In this document: positions 10,601 to 21,500 of the stretch, one piece after another | Layout: every line of letters starts with the position of its first letter | How positions within the stretch are numbered: the first letter of the stretch is position 1 | Assembly (NCBI GenBank): GCA_947184155.2 | Contig: CAMXCT020001557.1 | Coordinates: 366,423-430,422 of the forward strand | DNA length: 64,000 nt | DNA from: Cladocopium goreaui | Taxonomy: Eukaryota > Sar > Dinophyceae > Suessiales > Symbiodiniaceae | Reading direction: 5' to 3' | Made by a program: the position numbers and the translations under genes | The notes under the pieces: model-generated | What the model was told of the DNA's origin: nothing | The model's database searches: none | The model's input: the letters and a program-made list of their open reading frames with translations, nothing else

Positions 10601-13600
10601 AAAGTTTAAGGAGACTCCCGGTTGTACAGGGTGTAAGAATAAGACTCGGTACCATAATGCAGAGTGCCGCAAACGGTTCCAGAAACTAGTTGATGAAGAG
10701 AAGGAGCTGGAAGCCAAGTCAAAGCCCATATCAGAGTCGGTAGTTGTCGAACCTCCTAGCGAAGTTCCCAGTGCGCTTGAGGATGCCCCCGTGGGACCAC
10801 CACCGGAAGACGGCATATTTGATGATGAAGGTGAAATCACAATTGCCGTTCCTTATAGTGTCTCTGGTGCTGCCACTTTGCCCCAGACCGCTCCCAGCCG
10901 TGCTGAGCTAAGTAGGGATTCCTTGCCAGTGTTCGGTGCACAGCCCGTGCCTGCATGCCCCGCAGCTAATCAGCCTCCTAAGAATAACAATAATCGTCGT
11001 AAACGACGTGCCTTGAAGAAAAGCCAGAGATCCAATGAAAGATCAACACTGTTTGAGTTTGCATGTTCCCTCAACTCACAGCTTGGGTTGACAAGTGAAC
11101 AATGTAACATAAATCACATTGGGTTATGCAAGGAAAGGATAGACTTAAGTGATGAGAATCAATGTTCCCAACTTGATTATCAAATAGGTGAAGCCGCAAA
11201 AGTTGCACCACCTAACCTTTGGTCGTCCATACCATGCACGTCTGGTTCACCTTGGCAGTATATCAATAGACGGAGGGGAGGAGCTGCTTACATGAAAAGA
11301 TTAGCGCTTCAACTCCGAGAATCGAAACGACTTTTCAAAAGCTTTTCCAAAAGGGCAGAATTAGTTTTGAAACTAGGAGGCACTGTTTCTTTCGAATGGC
11401 CACGTCCCTCAACTGGCTGGAAGAGACCAGATGTCGTAGCTTTCTTTAATTCTCACCCTGAGTTTATGGAAGTTGATTTCGATGGTTGTGCAGTAGGTCT
11501 TAAGTCCAAGAAAGGTGTTCCCATCAAAAAGCCTTGGAGAGTCCGAACCACTTCCCAAAGAATAGTAGATGTTTTTAAAGATAAAAAGTGCAGTTGTGAA
11601 CAGCCACATGAAAAGTGTGAAGGTTCGGAAACGGCGCGATCAGCTATGTATCCTCCAGAGATGGCATTTTTGATTACCCAAGCGCTGTACCCTGCTAAGT
11701 GTTCTCAACAACATGCTCCCGCAATGCCATGCGCTCCACTTTCAACCGAGCCCCAAGAGCACCGCGAAGTTGAACAACATCTTAAACATGTGTCCCCACT
11801 AGCTGGTTTTGAGGATCTTGCAATTGCCATTGAAACAGATCCAACAGTAAACTGTTTAGTGTCGGAGCTTCTTGACCATGAGCGTTTGTTGTCACAAGCC
11901 TTTGGGCATGAAGATAACAGTGAACCCCCCAAAGAGGTTCAAGCCATGGTAACTAAGTTGCTTTCTAGGGCCGAGATGTTATCCAACCCCCAAGCCCTTG
12001 ATGCTGTTAAGGCCAAGGCCGATGGACTCATCAAGGCGGGAACGTGGTCACTTGATTCCGTTCGGGAAAAGGAAGATGTTCGCGCCGAGGCCAAGCGCAC
12101 CGGAGTGTCCGTTCATTTCGGGCAACTCATGACGATAGCATCCATTAAGTTCTTTGAACTTGCGCAGCATCTACAAAAGATGAAGGGTAGGATCGTCTAC
12201 CGAGGCGACTGCGCAAAGGATGAACACGGTGCTGCAGCGGTTTACCAGGAGCTAGGGGCAAACCCGACTTCGGTCCAAGGTTTGAATGCCTGTTTAGCAT
12301 ACGGTTCCCTGCCAGGTAATAGCTCATCCGCAGCTGATGCTGTTAAGGCTTACGTTCAAGCACTCCTGTCTTCAAAATATAAGACTTGGATAGAACTCCC
12401 GCCTGAGCTAAGACCAAAACATTGGCGAGATAAGTTTGTTAAACCCGTAGTCCTCCTAGTTAAAGCCTTATACGGTCATCCTGACGCCGGTGGCCTTTGG
12501 GAGCAGCACCTAAAGAAAATTATCCGCAACCTAGGTGGCCAAGAGGTACCTGAATACCCTGGTAACTTCTTTTTCCCAGATACTAAGTTGTTGCTTTCCA
12601 CCTATGTAGATGATCTCACGCTTGCTGGTCCCACTGACCAACATGAAGCCTTTTGGGCGAAGTTGACATCCGTTGTGGATATAGAACCACCTGAACCAAT
12701 ATACCGAATTTTAGGTCGCAATCATCTAGTAATGCCATTGTCCAAAACCGAGGGTTCCGAGGAATGTGCTGCGTTTCGCGCACAAGAAGCCTTAGTCTTT
12801 GACATGCTAGATTATGCACACCAAACAGTTGATCTTTATAAGTCCATCACCAACACCAAAAGTTTGAAGCATGCTGCCACTCCTTTTGTACCTGATGGTT
12901 CTGTCTCTGTTGAAGATGAAGAGGCTAAAGGTGAATTGGCACCCAATGCATGCCGCATTCTTATGAAGGCGTTGTGGCTTGGTCGGCTGTCCAGACCTGA
13001 TATAATAAAACCCATCAACGATTTAGCCACTAAAGTGCAGTCTTGGTCCAGGGGGGACGATAAGAGGTTGTTAAGACTCATCCAATACATAGACTCTACA
13101 CCCCAATACCGTCTAGTGGGTACCATCAAAGATAATCCCGAAGATCTTGAGTTACGTTTATACGTTGACGCAGATTTCGCCGGTGATCGTCTCAGTGGAA
13201 AATCCACGTCCGGTGGGTATTTAGTTCTATATGGGCCTAACTCCTTCTTCCCTCTTGCGTGGGTTAGCAAACGCCAAACTTCCACATCTCGTTCTACAAC
13301 AGAATCTGAGGTGGTTTCCTTGGCTTATTCCCTATACCAAGAAGGCCTGCCGGCCCTGCAACTCTGGGAGCTTCTCCTAGGGCGCACAGTGACGCTTAGA
13401 GTTTTAGAAGATAACCAAGCTACCATCCTGGTAGTACGTAAAGGTTATTCCCCTAAGCTTAGGCATATCACTCGCACCCATAAAGTAAACTTATCTGGCC
13501 TTTCCGAAGTCTTCCGTGAAGACTCAGCCGAACTCGAATACTGTCAAACCGACAGTCAGGCCGCCGATATTTTTACTAAGGCGTTGCCACCCCAAAAGTG

Positions 13601-13679
13601 GGCCCCGGCACTGCGCTTGCTTGGCATCCGTGTAGATTTAGGTAGTGAACTCAAATCCAAGGAAGGGGCTGCTACCTAG
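7650..13679 (+). CDS. copia polyprotein: Gag, CCCH finger, protease, integrase, reverse transcriptase, RNase H
   Basis: A 2009-codon open frame with no interior stop. Residues 1-230 form a helical capsid-like region. A C-x7-C-x4-C-x3-H finger (CMFYAYNACKAKQCAFLH) is at about 334-351. The aspartic protease motif WDTAAGRHL is near 406. An integrase zinc-binding segment (HYPKNPYCPLCH) is near 645, followed by the core with ATDDVI and a final Glu in NALLERD. The reverse transcriptase carries ALYGHPDAGGLWE and the catalytic YVDD near 1651. The RNase H has LYVDADFAG, TTESEV and LEDNQA with the D, E, D residues. The order is copia-specific. No ATG opens the frame; it starts within the last codons of ORF 2 in the +1 register, so expression by +1 frameshift near the ORF 2 stop (CAA TGA TTT) is likely. 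This looks catalytically intact. Confidence 0.92.
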   Translation: MVFPNPPENAGQARGYANQVLVAIGKLQKTPGNEVYQWAQECMTSTENQLKTDPRFPRTDREIASKLIKTCRRGRFGLIFQQMVESERLSSGSMPCGRVMLQKIFHYFQLERDRIGMLGERNLLSLRIPGNTYQDLEAFRDKYIYVMSTIPIQDLPREQTLFNHLIYELERTPIMAAKVLKAREAPLTSHRRSTNWLWEKVELVLQLDQQRKNRIEFDKQLKLKPAEGYLGTNNPKVAGAPATSDPKAAPKGNPKAGVPGAPAPKNANPKSKADKGKKVEAAPAPHAKAKAKPKAKAKGTTTTSPPPKAGATTPRSAEANRVANMTPAQKAKTPCMFYAYNACKAKQCAFLHSATEKYKGPPPRALSKPKSTTGVPGSMATIAAGSAAVPIVDAMPSKLNGAIPWLWDTAAGRHLIGKQALTPKMKEFLQQSPNSVAFATGGGSQAGQESIAFDGSKILEGEEVYVLKDCPPAQSIGKTVMDKGYNMFVWDPRENVPYLIAPENINRCKLKVPRNARICASRVVEYVPQYDEQLSPRNFVPAERLTPVSTALPADPLPDEDSGYSPSFAGQDVARLDEVAEADDPKDAAASSSPHASVPEGAAPSAPPHPLDDKLLVELGDGIPIKDEVLKKEATSLEHLLTHYPKNPYCPLCHIAKDTAMRVSHVKDGKSDDKIDPPKQPFEQLATDDVILAKGSEHFGTGIGGVKTHHVVRDLYSGARIAYPLSKRDVESHAKNFRHFVGLKANELATHTLIKMDEAQELEQAAHQVGFVPETSLPNRWPHNALLERDIREEKECCRVVHLQSGLPYEYHTYSYPYACLSMTFDRPSIADPEKTQWEALTREKFDGKRLCFGQLVYYRKKHPTKRTLEPNMAPGLFLGWRIDSGFRYRYVVRILDYQEFRTRGASCVSDVPEPELYLPDGDAYFPVGFSKHQALIRGDDPDDVKLPEIALQNVLFPPDGGLASPSTPGPKPRSVYITLDRIIKFKETPGCTGCKNKTRYHNAECRKRFQKLVDEEKELEAKSKPISESVVVEPPSEVPSALEDAPVGPPPEDGIFDDEGEITIAVPYSVSGAATLPQTAPSRAELSRDSLPVFGAQPVPACPAANQPPKNNNNRRKRRALKKSQRSNERSTLFEFACSLNSQLGLTSEQCNINHIGLCKERIDLSDENQCSQLDYQIGEAAKVAPPNLWSSIPCTSGSPWQYINRRRGGAAYMKRLALQLRESKRLFKSFSKRAELVLKLGGTVSFEWPRPSTGWKRPDVVAFFNSHPEFMEVDFDGCAVGLKSKKGVPIKKPWRVRTTSQRIVDVFKDKKCSCEQPHEKCEGSETARSAMYPPEMAFLITQALYPAKCSQQHAPAMPCAPLSTEPQEHREVEQHLKHVSPLAGFEDLAIAIETDPTVNCLVSELLDHERLLSQAFGHEDNSEPPKEVQAMVTKLLSRAEMLSNPQALDAVKAKADGLIKAGTWSLDSVREKEDVRAEAKRTGVSVHFGQLMTIASIKFFELAQHLQKMKGRIVYRGDCAKDEHGAAAVYQELGANPTSVQGLNACLAYGSLPGNSSSAADAVKAYVQALLSSKYKTWIELPPELRPKHWRDKFVKPVVLLVKALYGHPDAGGLWEQHLKKIIRNLGGQEVPEYPGNFFFPDTKLLLSTYVDDLTLAGPTDQHEAFWAKLTSVVDIEPPEPIYRILGRNHLVMPLSKTEGSEECAAFRAQEALVFDMLDYAHQTVDLYKSITNTKSLKHAATPFVPDGSVSVEDEEAKGELAPNACRILMKALWLGRLSRPDIIKPINDLATKVQSWSRGDDKRLLRLIQYIDSTPQYRLVGTIKDNPEDLELRLYVDADFAGDRLSGKSTSGGYLVLYGPNSFFPLAWVSKRQTSTSRSTTESEVVSLAYSLYQEGLPALQLWELLLGRTVTLRVLEDNQATILVVRKGYSPKLRHITRTHKVNLSGLSEVFREDSAELEYCQTDSQAADIFTKALPPQKWAPALRLLGIRVDLGSELKSKEGAAT

Positions 13680-13712
13680 CGCCCTAACCTGTATACTAGT
13701 TGCCAGCGTAGG

Positions 13713-13726
13713 ATAGGGTAGGGGGG
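13713..13726 (+). other. polypurine tract
   Basis: ATAGGGTAGGGGGG sits directly against the 3' LTR, where plus-strand DNA synthesis is primed in LTR retrotransposons. Confidence 0.7.
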
Positions 13727-14017
13727 AGTAGAAATATTACGACCCCTATACCACCACTGTATATACTAGTAATAGTTCACTCCACACTGTAGCTATGTTA
13801 CCAAACACTCCAACTTAATGCACAGTCTTTCATACTGTAAATATCCCCATGGTTAAAGCAGTAACCTATTGTGGTAATTACCATGCACCGAGCATAGGGT
13901 CATTACCGCTATGCGACTGCATGGCTCAAGTCGCGTATGTAAAAAGCGCGCACATGTTTATATCTTTGGGGCAAGGGAGTTTAAACCGTGGTTGGTTGTT
14001 TTCCCCCTTGTTTCTCT
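13727..14017 (+). repeat. 3' LTR
   Basis: Second copy of the 291-bp LTR, with one substitution (C13821 against T1216) found by eye. It is followed at once by AATTT (14018-14022), the target duplication. Confidence 0.92.
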
Positions 14018-14110
14018 AATTTAACGTAGCTATTGAAAATGGCCATTTATAGTGGATTTTCCCATTAAAAATGGTGATTTTCCATAGTTATGTTAGTTTA
14101 CCAGAGGGTA
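14018..14110. mobile_element. right fragment of the family 1 element split by the LTR retrotransposon
   Basis: From AATTTAACGTAGC to TTTACCAGAGGGTA this is the remainder of the foldback element whose first 16 bp are at 1106-1121. Joined at the duplicated AATTT, the two parts give a normal-length family 1 element. It must have been present before the retrotransposon inserted. Confidence 0.88.
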
Positions 14111-15463
14111 ACAATGGGCGACACATATTATTATGGGTACTTTTTTATTAGGCTCTAGGATGGTCTTTTGGTTCAGTTTTTCTGAACATGGAATACATCA
14201 CCCACATGGCAATGAATTCATGGGAATATACGGATGATTAAGTGATGATTCAGCATGATTCAGCTTGCTGGATTTGGGGCTGGCCCATTTTCAAAGCCAA
14301 TGCATACGCGCATTTTAAGGTCCAGTAACTGCTTGCTGGATGGATGTTTTTCCTGCAAGCAGTTACTGAATCCCGGGAATGCCAACACCATCAATCCACG
14401 ACCCATCCAGCATGGGGTTCAAAATGTGCTGAGCTTGTTTTCAAACTACTGGAACTACTGGACCTCAAAATCAAAATCGCTCAAAAAGTCAGCATTTCCA
14501 TATATTTCCCCCACCAAACGAGTCCAGATTCATTTGGAGAGCATGCTGTGCCTCGTTTGTCTTCGCACGGAGGAGTCACCGTCCCCGAAATCTCCCATTG
14601 AGTCTCCATCTCCAAGTGAAGTCAGAGAGCTGGAGGAATTGGTTGAGGAACTCACTGAGACACTCAGATTTCATGAGATTTCATCAGATTTCTTTCTATT
14701 TGTTCCCCCCAAAAATGGGGAGCTATGACAGCTATGAAATGAGTTTCGTGATCACCACATGATAAGTGATTGTTTTGAGTTTTTTTTGGACGGGAGGGGA
14801 GGGGACAATATCAACTTTTGGGTGCTATGGGTCAAACTGAGTAACTTTCAACGGCGTCGACGGCGTCGAGAAGGAATATGAAAAGTGGTTGTATGATGAT
14901 ACTAGTTTGATTTATTTTTTTGCATTTTTGGGTGCTATTCTCATAAAGTTTCTCAACACAGCAAGGCATTTTTGGCTTTTGGTCGCAGGAACCAAGTGAC
15001 ATCCGGCTCCAATGAAATCCCATAGGAGGTTTAAAAGCTGTGTTGACTTGCGGGAGATTCCTGACAGTTGGGACTCCAAAAGTTAGCCACATAGTTACCG
15101 TAAGCTCAAAGTTTGCCATAGGTCAAATAGGTAAAATAGGTAAATCAGCTCTAAAATATGGGCCATTTGTACATCTATAGCATCGTAAGTTGTGTTTGGC
15201 TAGGCAGGCGAGGCAGTTGGACATAGCCCTCGGAATATCGGATCCAAGGCAACAAATTGGTCAGATCTCAGATGAGTTCGGGGTCGCGGCTGATGATGAC
15301 GGTTCAGGACTGGCAAAGGATCAGCATGACTGGGCCCCCAAGAGTTGGTTCAAGGGAAAATCCAGAGAGGAAACCCGGGGTAAAACCCCACCAATCATAG
15401 AGCCAATCCCCTTAACCACTGGGAAGCATAAAAATGATTATTTTAGCTTTTTTGGGCCCCAGG
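14111..15463 (+). other. no confirmed gene; two weak exon candidates
   Basis: A 157-codon frame (14255-14728) overlaps a hairpin around 14325-14370 (AGTAACTGC/GCAGTTACT) and ends in a Ser/Pro/Glu-rich stretch, so I do not call it a gene. At 15200-15370 the sequence reads QLDIALGISDPRQQ and continues acidic, after a plausible AG splice acceptor. This looks more like coding DNA than its surroundings and could be a lone exon, but no partner exons are visible. Confidence 0.3.
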
Positions 15464-15714
15464 ATTAGCATTTCCAAATTGCATTCCCAGAAAGTCTGCT
15501 TTTAGATTAGCATTTCAAAATTGCATTCCCAGAAAGTCTGCTTTTAGATTAGCATTTCAAAATTGCATTCCCAGAAAGTCTGCTTTTAGAGTAGCATTTC
15601 CAAATTGCATTCCCAGAAAGTCTGCTTTTAGATTAGCATTTCAAAATAGCATTCCCAGGAAGTTTGCTTTTGGATTAGCATTTTCTGATTGCCTTCCCAG
15701 AAAGCCCCATGTTT
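15464..15714. repeat. tandem repeat, 42-43 bp unit
   Basis: About six copies of a unit containing ATTAGCATTTCAAAATTGCA and TTCCCAGAAAGTCTGCTTTT. The first five copies are almost identical and the last is diverged. Between it and 16042 I see nothing else. Confidence 0.9.
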
Positions 15715-16042
15715 ATCTTAGACTCTTAGACTAGCAAAAGACATGCATTGACGACCAGTAGCTCCACTAATTGACTGCTCATATGTCCGATGTCCCTCAG
15801 TAGTAGCCAAGTTTTTGCCACACATCCCCCTGCTTCAGTGAGTCACTGATTGGTTACAACCTCGTCCGCGTCCGACAACTCTCAAGCATGAACCCTGAAA
15901 TCAATTCACTGTGTCATTCTTATATGTGTCAGGACCTCAGCTACAATTTTTTCAAACAAAGAGAGACAATCAATTGAAACCTCAACTGTCCAAACTTGAA
16001 TAAACTCAACGGTGACGACGCTAAACTAGAAACGCCACGCCA

Positions 16043-17352
16043 AAAAAATGCTAATTCCAAACGCTAAATCTCCAACCCCCGGGGAACGTGAAGGTCAAAA
16101 ACGCTAATTCCCAACGCTAAAATCTCCAACCCCCGGGGACCGAAAGGGTCAAAAACGCTAATTCCAAACGCTAAATTTTCCAACCCCCGGGGAACGCGAA
16201 GGTCAAAAACGCTAATTCCAAACGCTAAATTGTCCAACCCCCGGGGAACGCGAAGGTCAAAAACGCTAAATTTAAAGGTTAAAAACGCTAATTTGAAGGG
16301 TCAAAAACGCTAATTTTAACGCTAATTTTGGGAGCCTGGCTCGCTCAAAATTAGCGTTTTTACCTCTGAAAACGCTAATTTTTGAGAGCCGGGCTCCCTA
16401 AAATTAGCGTTTTTACATCTAAAAACGCTAATTGGTTTGAAATCAACGCTGATAGACATGTGAACTGTATATACCAAGTTTATTCATGCAGTGGTTTCTA
16501 TGTATATATATATATATATACTTTATAGATCTTTAGAGTGGATTCCAGAGGGTTTTGCACTTGGAGGATTGAAGTGAATGGTTTGAAGTCCCCCCAAGCA
16601 AATCTAAATGGTTCTTTTCCTCCGATCAGGCTGACACCCCATCAATCTCTGCTTGAAGCACGGCCAAATGCTGAAGTTCATCAGCAAGATGTAAAGTTGG
16701 CACATGTTGGCACTGTCTATTTGGTTCACTACGAAATTGGGTCCATCATATGTTTTCAACGAGCCCTGGCCATTCACACTTAGCTAATTTGAAGGGTCAA
16801 AAACGCTAATTTTAACGCTAATTTTAACGCTAATTTTGGGAGCCTGGCTCGCTCAAAATTAGCGTTTTTACCTCTGAAAACGCTAATTTTTGAGAGCCGG
16901 GCTCCCTAAAATTAGCGTTTTTACATCTAAAAACGCTAATTTTGGGAGCCGGGCCCCCTAAAAGGGAGCCTCGGCTCTCAAAAATTAGCGTTTTCAGAGG
17001 TAAAAACGCTAATTTTTAGGGAGCCAGGCTCCCAAAATTAGCGTTAAAATTAGCGTTTTTGACTTTCAAATTAGCGTTTTTAACCTTTAAATTTAGCGTT
17101 TTTGACCTTCGCGTTCCCCGGGGGTTGGACAATTTAGCGTTTGGAATTAGCGTTTTTGACCTTCGCGTTCCCCGGGGGTTGGAAAATTTAGCGTTTGGAA
17201 TTAGCGTTTTTGACCCATTCGGTCCCCGGGGATTGGAGATTTTAGCGTTGGGAATTAGCGTTTTTGACGTTCACGTTCCCCGGGGGTTGGAGATTTATTT
17301 AGCGTTTGGAATTAGCGTTTTTGACCCTTTCGGTCCCCGGGTTTGGAAACTT
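16043..17352. repeat. palindromic array of AACGCTAATT-type repeats
   Basis: Dozens of copies of AAAACGCTAATT or its inverse AATTAGCGTTTT are laid out as a large palindrome centred near 16960. The left arm has CCAACCCCCGGGGA(A/C)CG between copies, and the right arm (17040-17350) has the inverse CGTTCCCCGGGGGTTGG. An inner block with GGGAGCCTGGCTCGCTC and its inverse is duplicated at about 16298-16430 and 16806-16945. Between these two blocks, about 16436-16785, lies a non-repetitive segment that interrupts the array. Confidence 0.85.
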
Positions 17353-17379
17353 TGCGTGCACACAGAATCAATATAGTCT

Positions 17380-17470
17380 ACATGCGCATACATACATACA
17401 TTTACATTACATTACGTTACGTTACATTTACATTTACATTTACATTTACATTCCATTACATCGCATTACC
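17380..17470. repeat. ACATTT/ACATT microsatellite
   Basis: Runs of CATACATACAT, TTACGTTACG and (ATTTAC)n form a simple-sequence block. Confidence 0.7.
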
Positions 17471-17754
17471 TTCACTAGTCACTAGCTAGTCTATCGCTCT
17501 ATGTTTTGCCATGACTGGTTCAACCTTGTTGGAAACTGTTGATCTGATACCAATGGTGCCATGATTTGACTGACTTGGAGACCGCTGGCCGATGGAAAAA
17601 TTGACTGTGAATAAGTTTTGATCTTGGCGCTAGTGATGAGTTTGGTGAACTGCAGGTGTCTTCGGATTTCCAATGGATTGATTTTCACAATGCTACATCA
17701 AAACTTTGTTTGAAAAACTGAGATTTTCACAATGCTATTTCAACAAGCTTTTTG

Positions 17755-18030
17755 AAAAGCAGAAAATTTCAAAAAACTATTTGAAAAGCAGAGATTTTAA
17801 CAGAGCAATTTCTCAAAGCTATTTGAAAAGCAGAGATTATCGCAGAGCTATTTCTCAAAGCTATTTGAAAAGCAGAGATTTTCGCAGAGCTATTTCTCAA
17901 AGCTATTTGAAAAGCAGAGATTTTCGCAGAACTATTTCTCAAAGCTATTTGAAAAGCAGAGATTTTCGCAGAGCTATTAAAAGCAGAGATTTTCGCAGAG
18001 CTATTTCTCAACGCTATTTTAAAGGCTTAA
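17755..18030. repeat. tandem repeat, 42 bp unit
   Basis: About six copies of AGAGATTTTCGCAGAGCTAT followed by TTCTCAAAGCTATTTGAAAAGC. The unit is a multiple of three, so both strands stay open across the block. Those reading frames are repeat artefacts. Confidence 0.88.
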
Positions 18031-18213
18031 AAACGCTAAATAATTATTTTCCATTTTCCTGTTTTTAGCCGCCATCGGCACTCTTAATAGGGGTTTTCCA
18101 TAAGTTTTCCCTTAAACCAACTCCGGTACTGAAATGGGCAAAAAAGGGCCTACCAAGACTAAGACTAAGAGTTTTCCAACTACATGCTGGTGGAATGATT
18201 AATTCATCAGTTC

Positions 18214-18402
18214 TTATTCTTCTTCACCATCATCGTCACTGGCTTCCTCCTCCTCCTGACCCCTTGTCACAAAGATTAGCTGATTAGCTGGCTGCATCTG
18301 ACAGCTTCGGATGGGCTCTACTACAATCAATCTCAAATCATGCAGAGACATCGCCGTCGAACATGACCCTGTTTCCCTAAATGATGCATCTAAATGGGCC
18401 AT
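18214..18402 (-). CDS. possible terminal exon, acidic tail (weak)
   Basis: On the minus strand a frame ends QEEEEASDDDGEEE then stop, the kind of acidic C-terminus common in nuclear proteins. Upstream it reads QPANQLIFVTRG. No upstream exon on this strand was found, so this may be chance. Confidence 0.25.
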   Translation of the reverse strand: MAHLDASFRETGSCSTAMSLHDLRLIVVEPIRSCQMQPANQLIFVTRGQEEEEASDDDGEEE

Positions 18403-18599
18403 TTACCATCTTTAACTTATGTGAAATTTCCAGAGCTTCGGGCATGTTGGATCCAACCCTGGAACTCGCTTTCTCCAAACAAAAAAAGAGAAATTCACCG
18501 CAGGATCAGGGAATATATGCCATGCTATCCACCCGAAATATGGCTTTAAATGGCTTTAAATGGCACCTAGTACCTCTATTTTAGGGTCCTGAATTCCCC

Positions 18600-21500
18600 A
18601 TTTGATCAATTAACTATCAATTCACTACCAATAAACTATCATTAACTATCATCAGCTATCATCAGCTATCATCAACTATAATCAGCTATCATGAACTATC
18701 ATCAGCTATCATGAACTATCATCAACTATCAATTAAGTATCAGTTAACTATCAGTTAACTATCAACTAACTACCAATTCAATACAGTTAACTATCAATTC
18801 AGTATCAACTGACTACCAATTAACTATCAGTTAACTATCAATTAAGAATCAACTGACTGTCAATTAACTATCATCAACTATCAATTAAGTATCAATATGA
18901 TCAATCATCAATTAAGTATCAACTGACTATCAATTAATTATCAGTTAACTATCAACCGAGTATCAACTGAGTACCAATTAACTATTAGTTAACTATCAGT
19001 TAAGTATCAGCTGACTATCAATTACCTATCAGTTGACTATCAATTAACTATCAGTTAACTATCAATTAACTATCAACTGAGTATCAGTTAACTATCAATT
19101 AACTATCAACTGAGTATCAATTAACTATCAGTTGGCTACCAATTAAGTATCAGCTGACCATCAACTAACTATCATCAACTATTAAGTAAGTATCAACTGA
19201 CTATCAGTTAACTTTCCGTTAACTATCAATTAAGTACCAACTGACTATCAGAGAACTATCAGTTAACTATCAATTGACTATTAGTTAACTATCAATTAAT
19301 TATCAGTTAACTACCAATTAAGTATCAACTGACTATCAATTAATTATTATTTAACTATCAATTATGTATCAACTGAGTATCAATTAACTATTAGTGAACT
19401 ATCAGTTAAGTATCAGCTGACTATCAATTAACTATCAGTTGACTATCAATTGACTATCAGTTAACTATCAATTAAGTATCATAATCATCAACTATCAATT
19501 AAGTATCATCTGACTATCAATTGATTATCAGTTTACTATCAATTAAGAACCAACTGAGTATTAATAAACTATCAGTTAACTACCGATTAAGTATTACCTG
19601 ACTATCAATTAACTATCAGTTGACTATCAACTAAGTATCAACTGACCATCAGCTAACTGTCATCAACTTTCAAGTAAGTATCAACTGACGATCAGTTAAC
19701 TATCAATTCAGTATCAACTGACTATCCATTAACTATCAGTTGACTATCAATTGAATATCAACTGACTATTAACTATCATTAACTATCAATTAAAAACCCA
19801 ATGACAATTAATTAACTATCAGTTAACTATCAGCTAACGATCAATCAAATATCAACTGACTATCAATTAAGTATTATCTATCAGTTAACTATCAATTAAG
19901 TATCAACTGATTGTCAAATAACTATCAGTTAGCTAGCAATGAAGTATCAACTGACTATAAATTAAGTATGGGTTAACTATCAGTTCAGTATCGACTAACT
20001 GTCATTTAACTATCAGTTAAATATCAAATAAGGATCAGCATCATCAACTATCAATTAAGTATCAGCTGACTACCAATGAAGTGTCAGTTGACTATCAATT
20101 CAGTATCAGTCGACTATCAATTAACTATCAATTAAGTATCAACTGACTACCATTTAAGCATCAGTTGACTACCAATTAACTATCAGTTAACTATCAAATA
20201 ACTATCAATTAGGTATCAGCTGACTACCAAATAAGCATCAGTTGGCTATGAACTATCAATTAAGTATCAGCTGACTATTAATTAACAATCAGTTACCTAT
20301 CAATTAAGTTAAGTATCATTATCAACTGACCATCAATTAACTATCAGTTGGCTATCAATCAAGTATTAACTGCCTACCAATTAACTATCATCAACTATCA
20401 ATTGTGTATCAACTGGCTACCAATTGAGTATCAGTTACCTATCAATTCACTACAAGTTGACTACCAAATAACTACCAATAAAGTATCTGACTATCAATTA
20501 ACTATCACCAACTATCAATTAAGTACCAGCTGACTATCAATTAACTATCATCAACTATCAATTAAGTACCAACTGATTACTAAGTATCATCAACTATCAA
20601 TTAAGTATCAACTGACTACCAATTAATGATCATCAACTATCGACTGAGTATCAACAGACCATTAGTCAACTGTCATCAACTGTCAATTAAGTAGCAACTG
20701 ACTTTTTATTAACTATCATCAAGTATCATTTCAGTATCAACTGACTATCAGTTAACTATCAGTTAAGTATCAATTAAGTATCAAATGACTGTCAATCAAC
20801 TATCATCAACTATCAATTAAGTACCAACTGGCTATCAATAACTATCATCAACTATCAATCAAGTACCAACTGACTATCAATTAACTATCAGTTGACTACC
20901 AATCAAGTATCAACTGACTATCAATTAACTATCAGTTATGTATCAATTCTATCAACGGACTGTCAATTAGCTTTCATCAACTATCAATTAAGTATCAACT
21001 AACTATAAATAACTATCAGTTGACTTTCAATTTATAAGTATTATCTGACTACCAAGTAACTATCAGTTAACTATCAATTAAGTACCAACTGACTATCAAT
21101 TAACTATCAGTTGGCTATCAATTGAATATCAACTGACTATAATCATCAAATATCAATTAAGTACCAACTGACTATCAATTAAATATCAGTTAACTATCAG
21201 TTAACGATCAATTAAGTATCAACTGACTATCAATTAAGTATCATTTGACTATCAATCAAGTATCAACTGACTATCAACTAACTACTCAGTTAACTATCAA
21301 TTAAGTATCAACTGACCATGAACTATCATCAATTATCAATGAAGTACCAACTGACTATCAACTAAGTATCAACTGACTATCATGTAAGTATCAAGCGACT
21401 TTCAACTATCATCAACTATCAATTAAGTAACAGCTGACTACCAAGTAACAATTGGTTAACTATCAATTAAGTATCACTTGATTATTAAGTATTATCAACT

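Larger units (their letters stand above)
1122..14017 (+). mobile_element. Ty1/copia-type LTR retrotransposon, full length, 12.9 kb
   Basis: Two 291-bp LTRs bound the element. They differ at one position that I could find (T1216 versus C13821), and the element is flanked by the 5-bp duplication AATTT, so it inserted recently. A primer-binding-site-like sequence follows the left LTR and a purine tract precedes the right LTR. The order Gag, protease, integrase, reverse transcriptase, RNase H in the pol frame is that of Ty1/copia (Pseudoviridae-like) elements. At almost 13 kb it is much longer than a usual 5-6 kb copia element; the excess comes from two long extra reading frames at 1542-5568 and a separate coiled-coil Gag-like frame at 5858-7648. 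Stops or frame changes separate the frames. They could be decay or recoding. Confidence 0.92.

Noticed and set aside
15464..15714. Regular direct repeats resembling a CRISPR array
   Set aside because: There are no unique spacers and no cas genes, and the genome is eukaryotic; it is a simple tandem repeat.
17706..18068. Open frames across the 42-bp tandem repeat, both strands
   Set aside because: The unit length is a multiple of three and has no stop; the protein is only the repeat.
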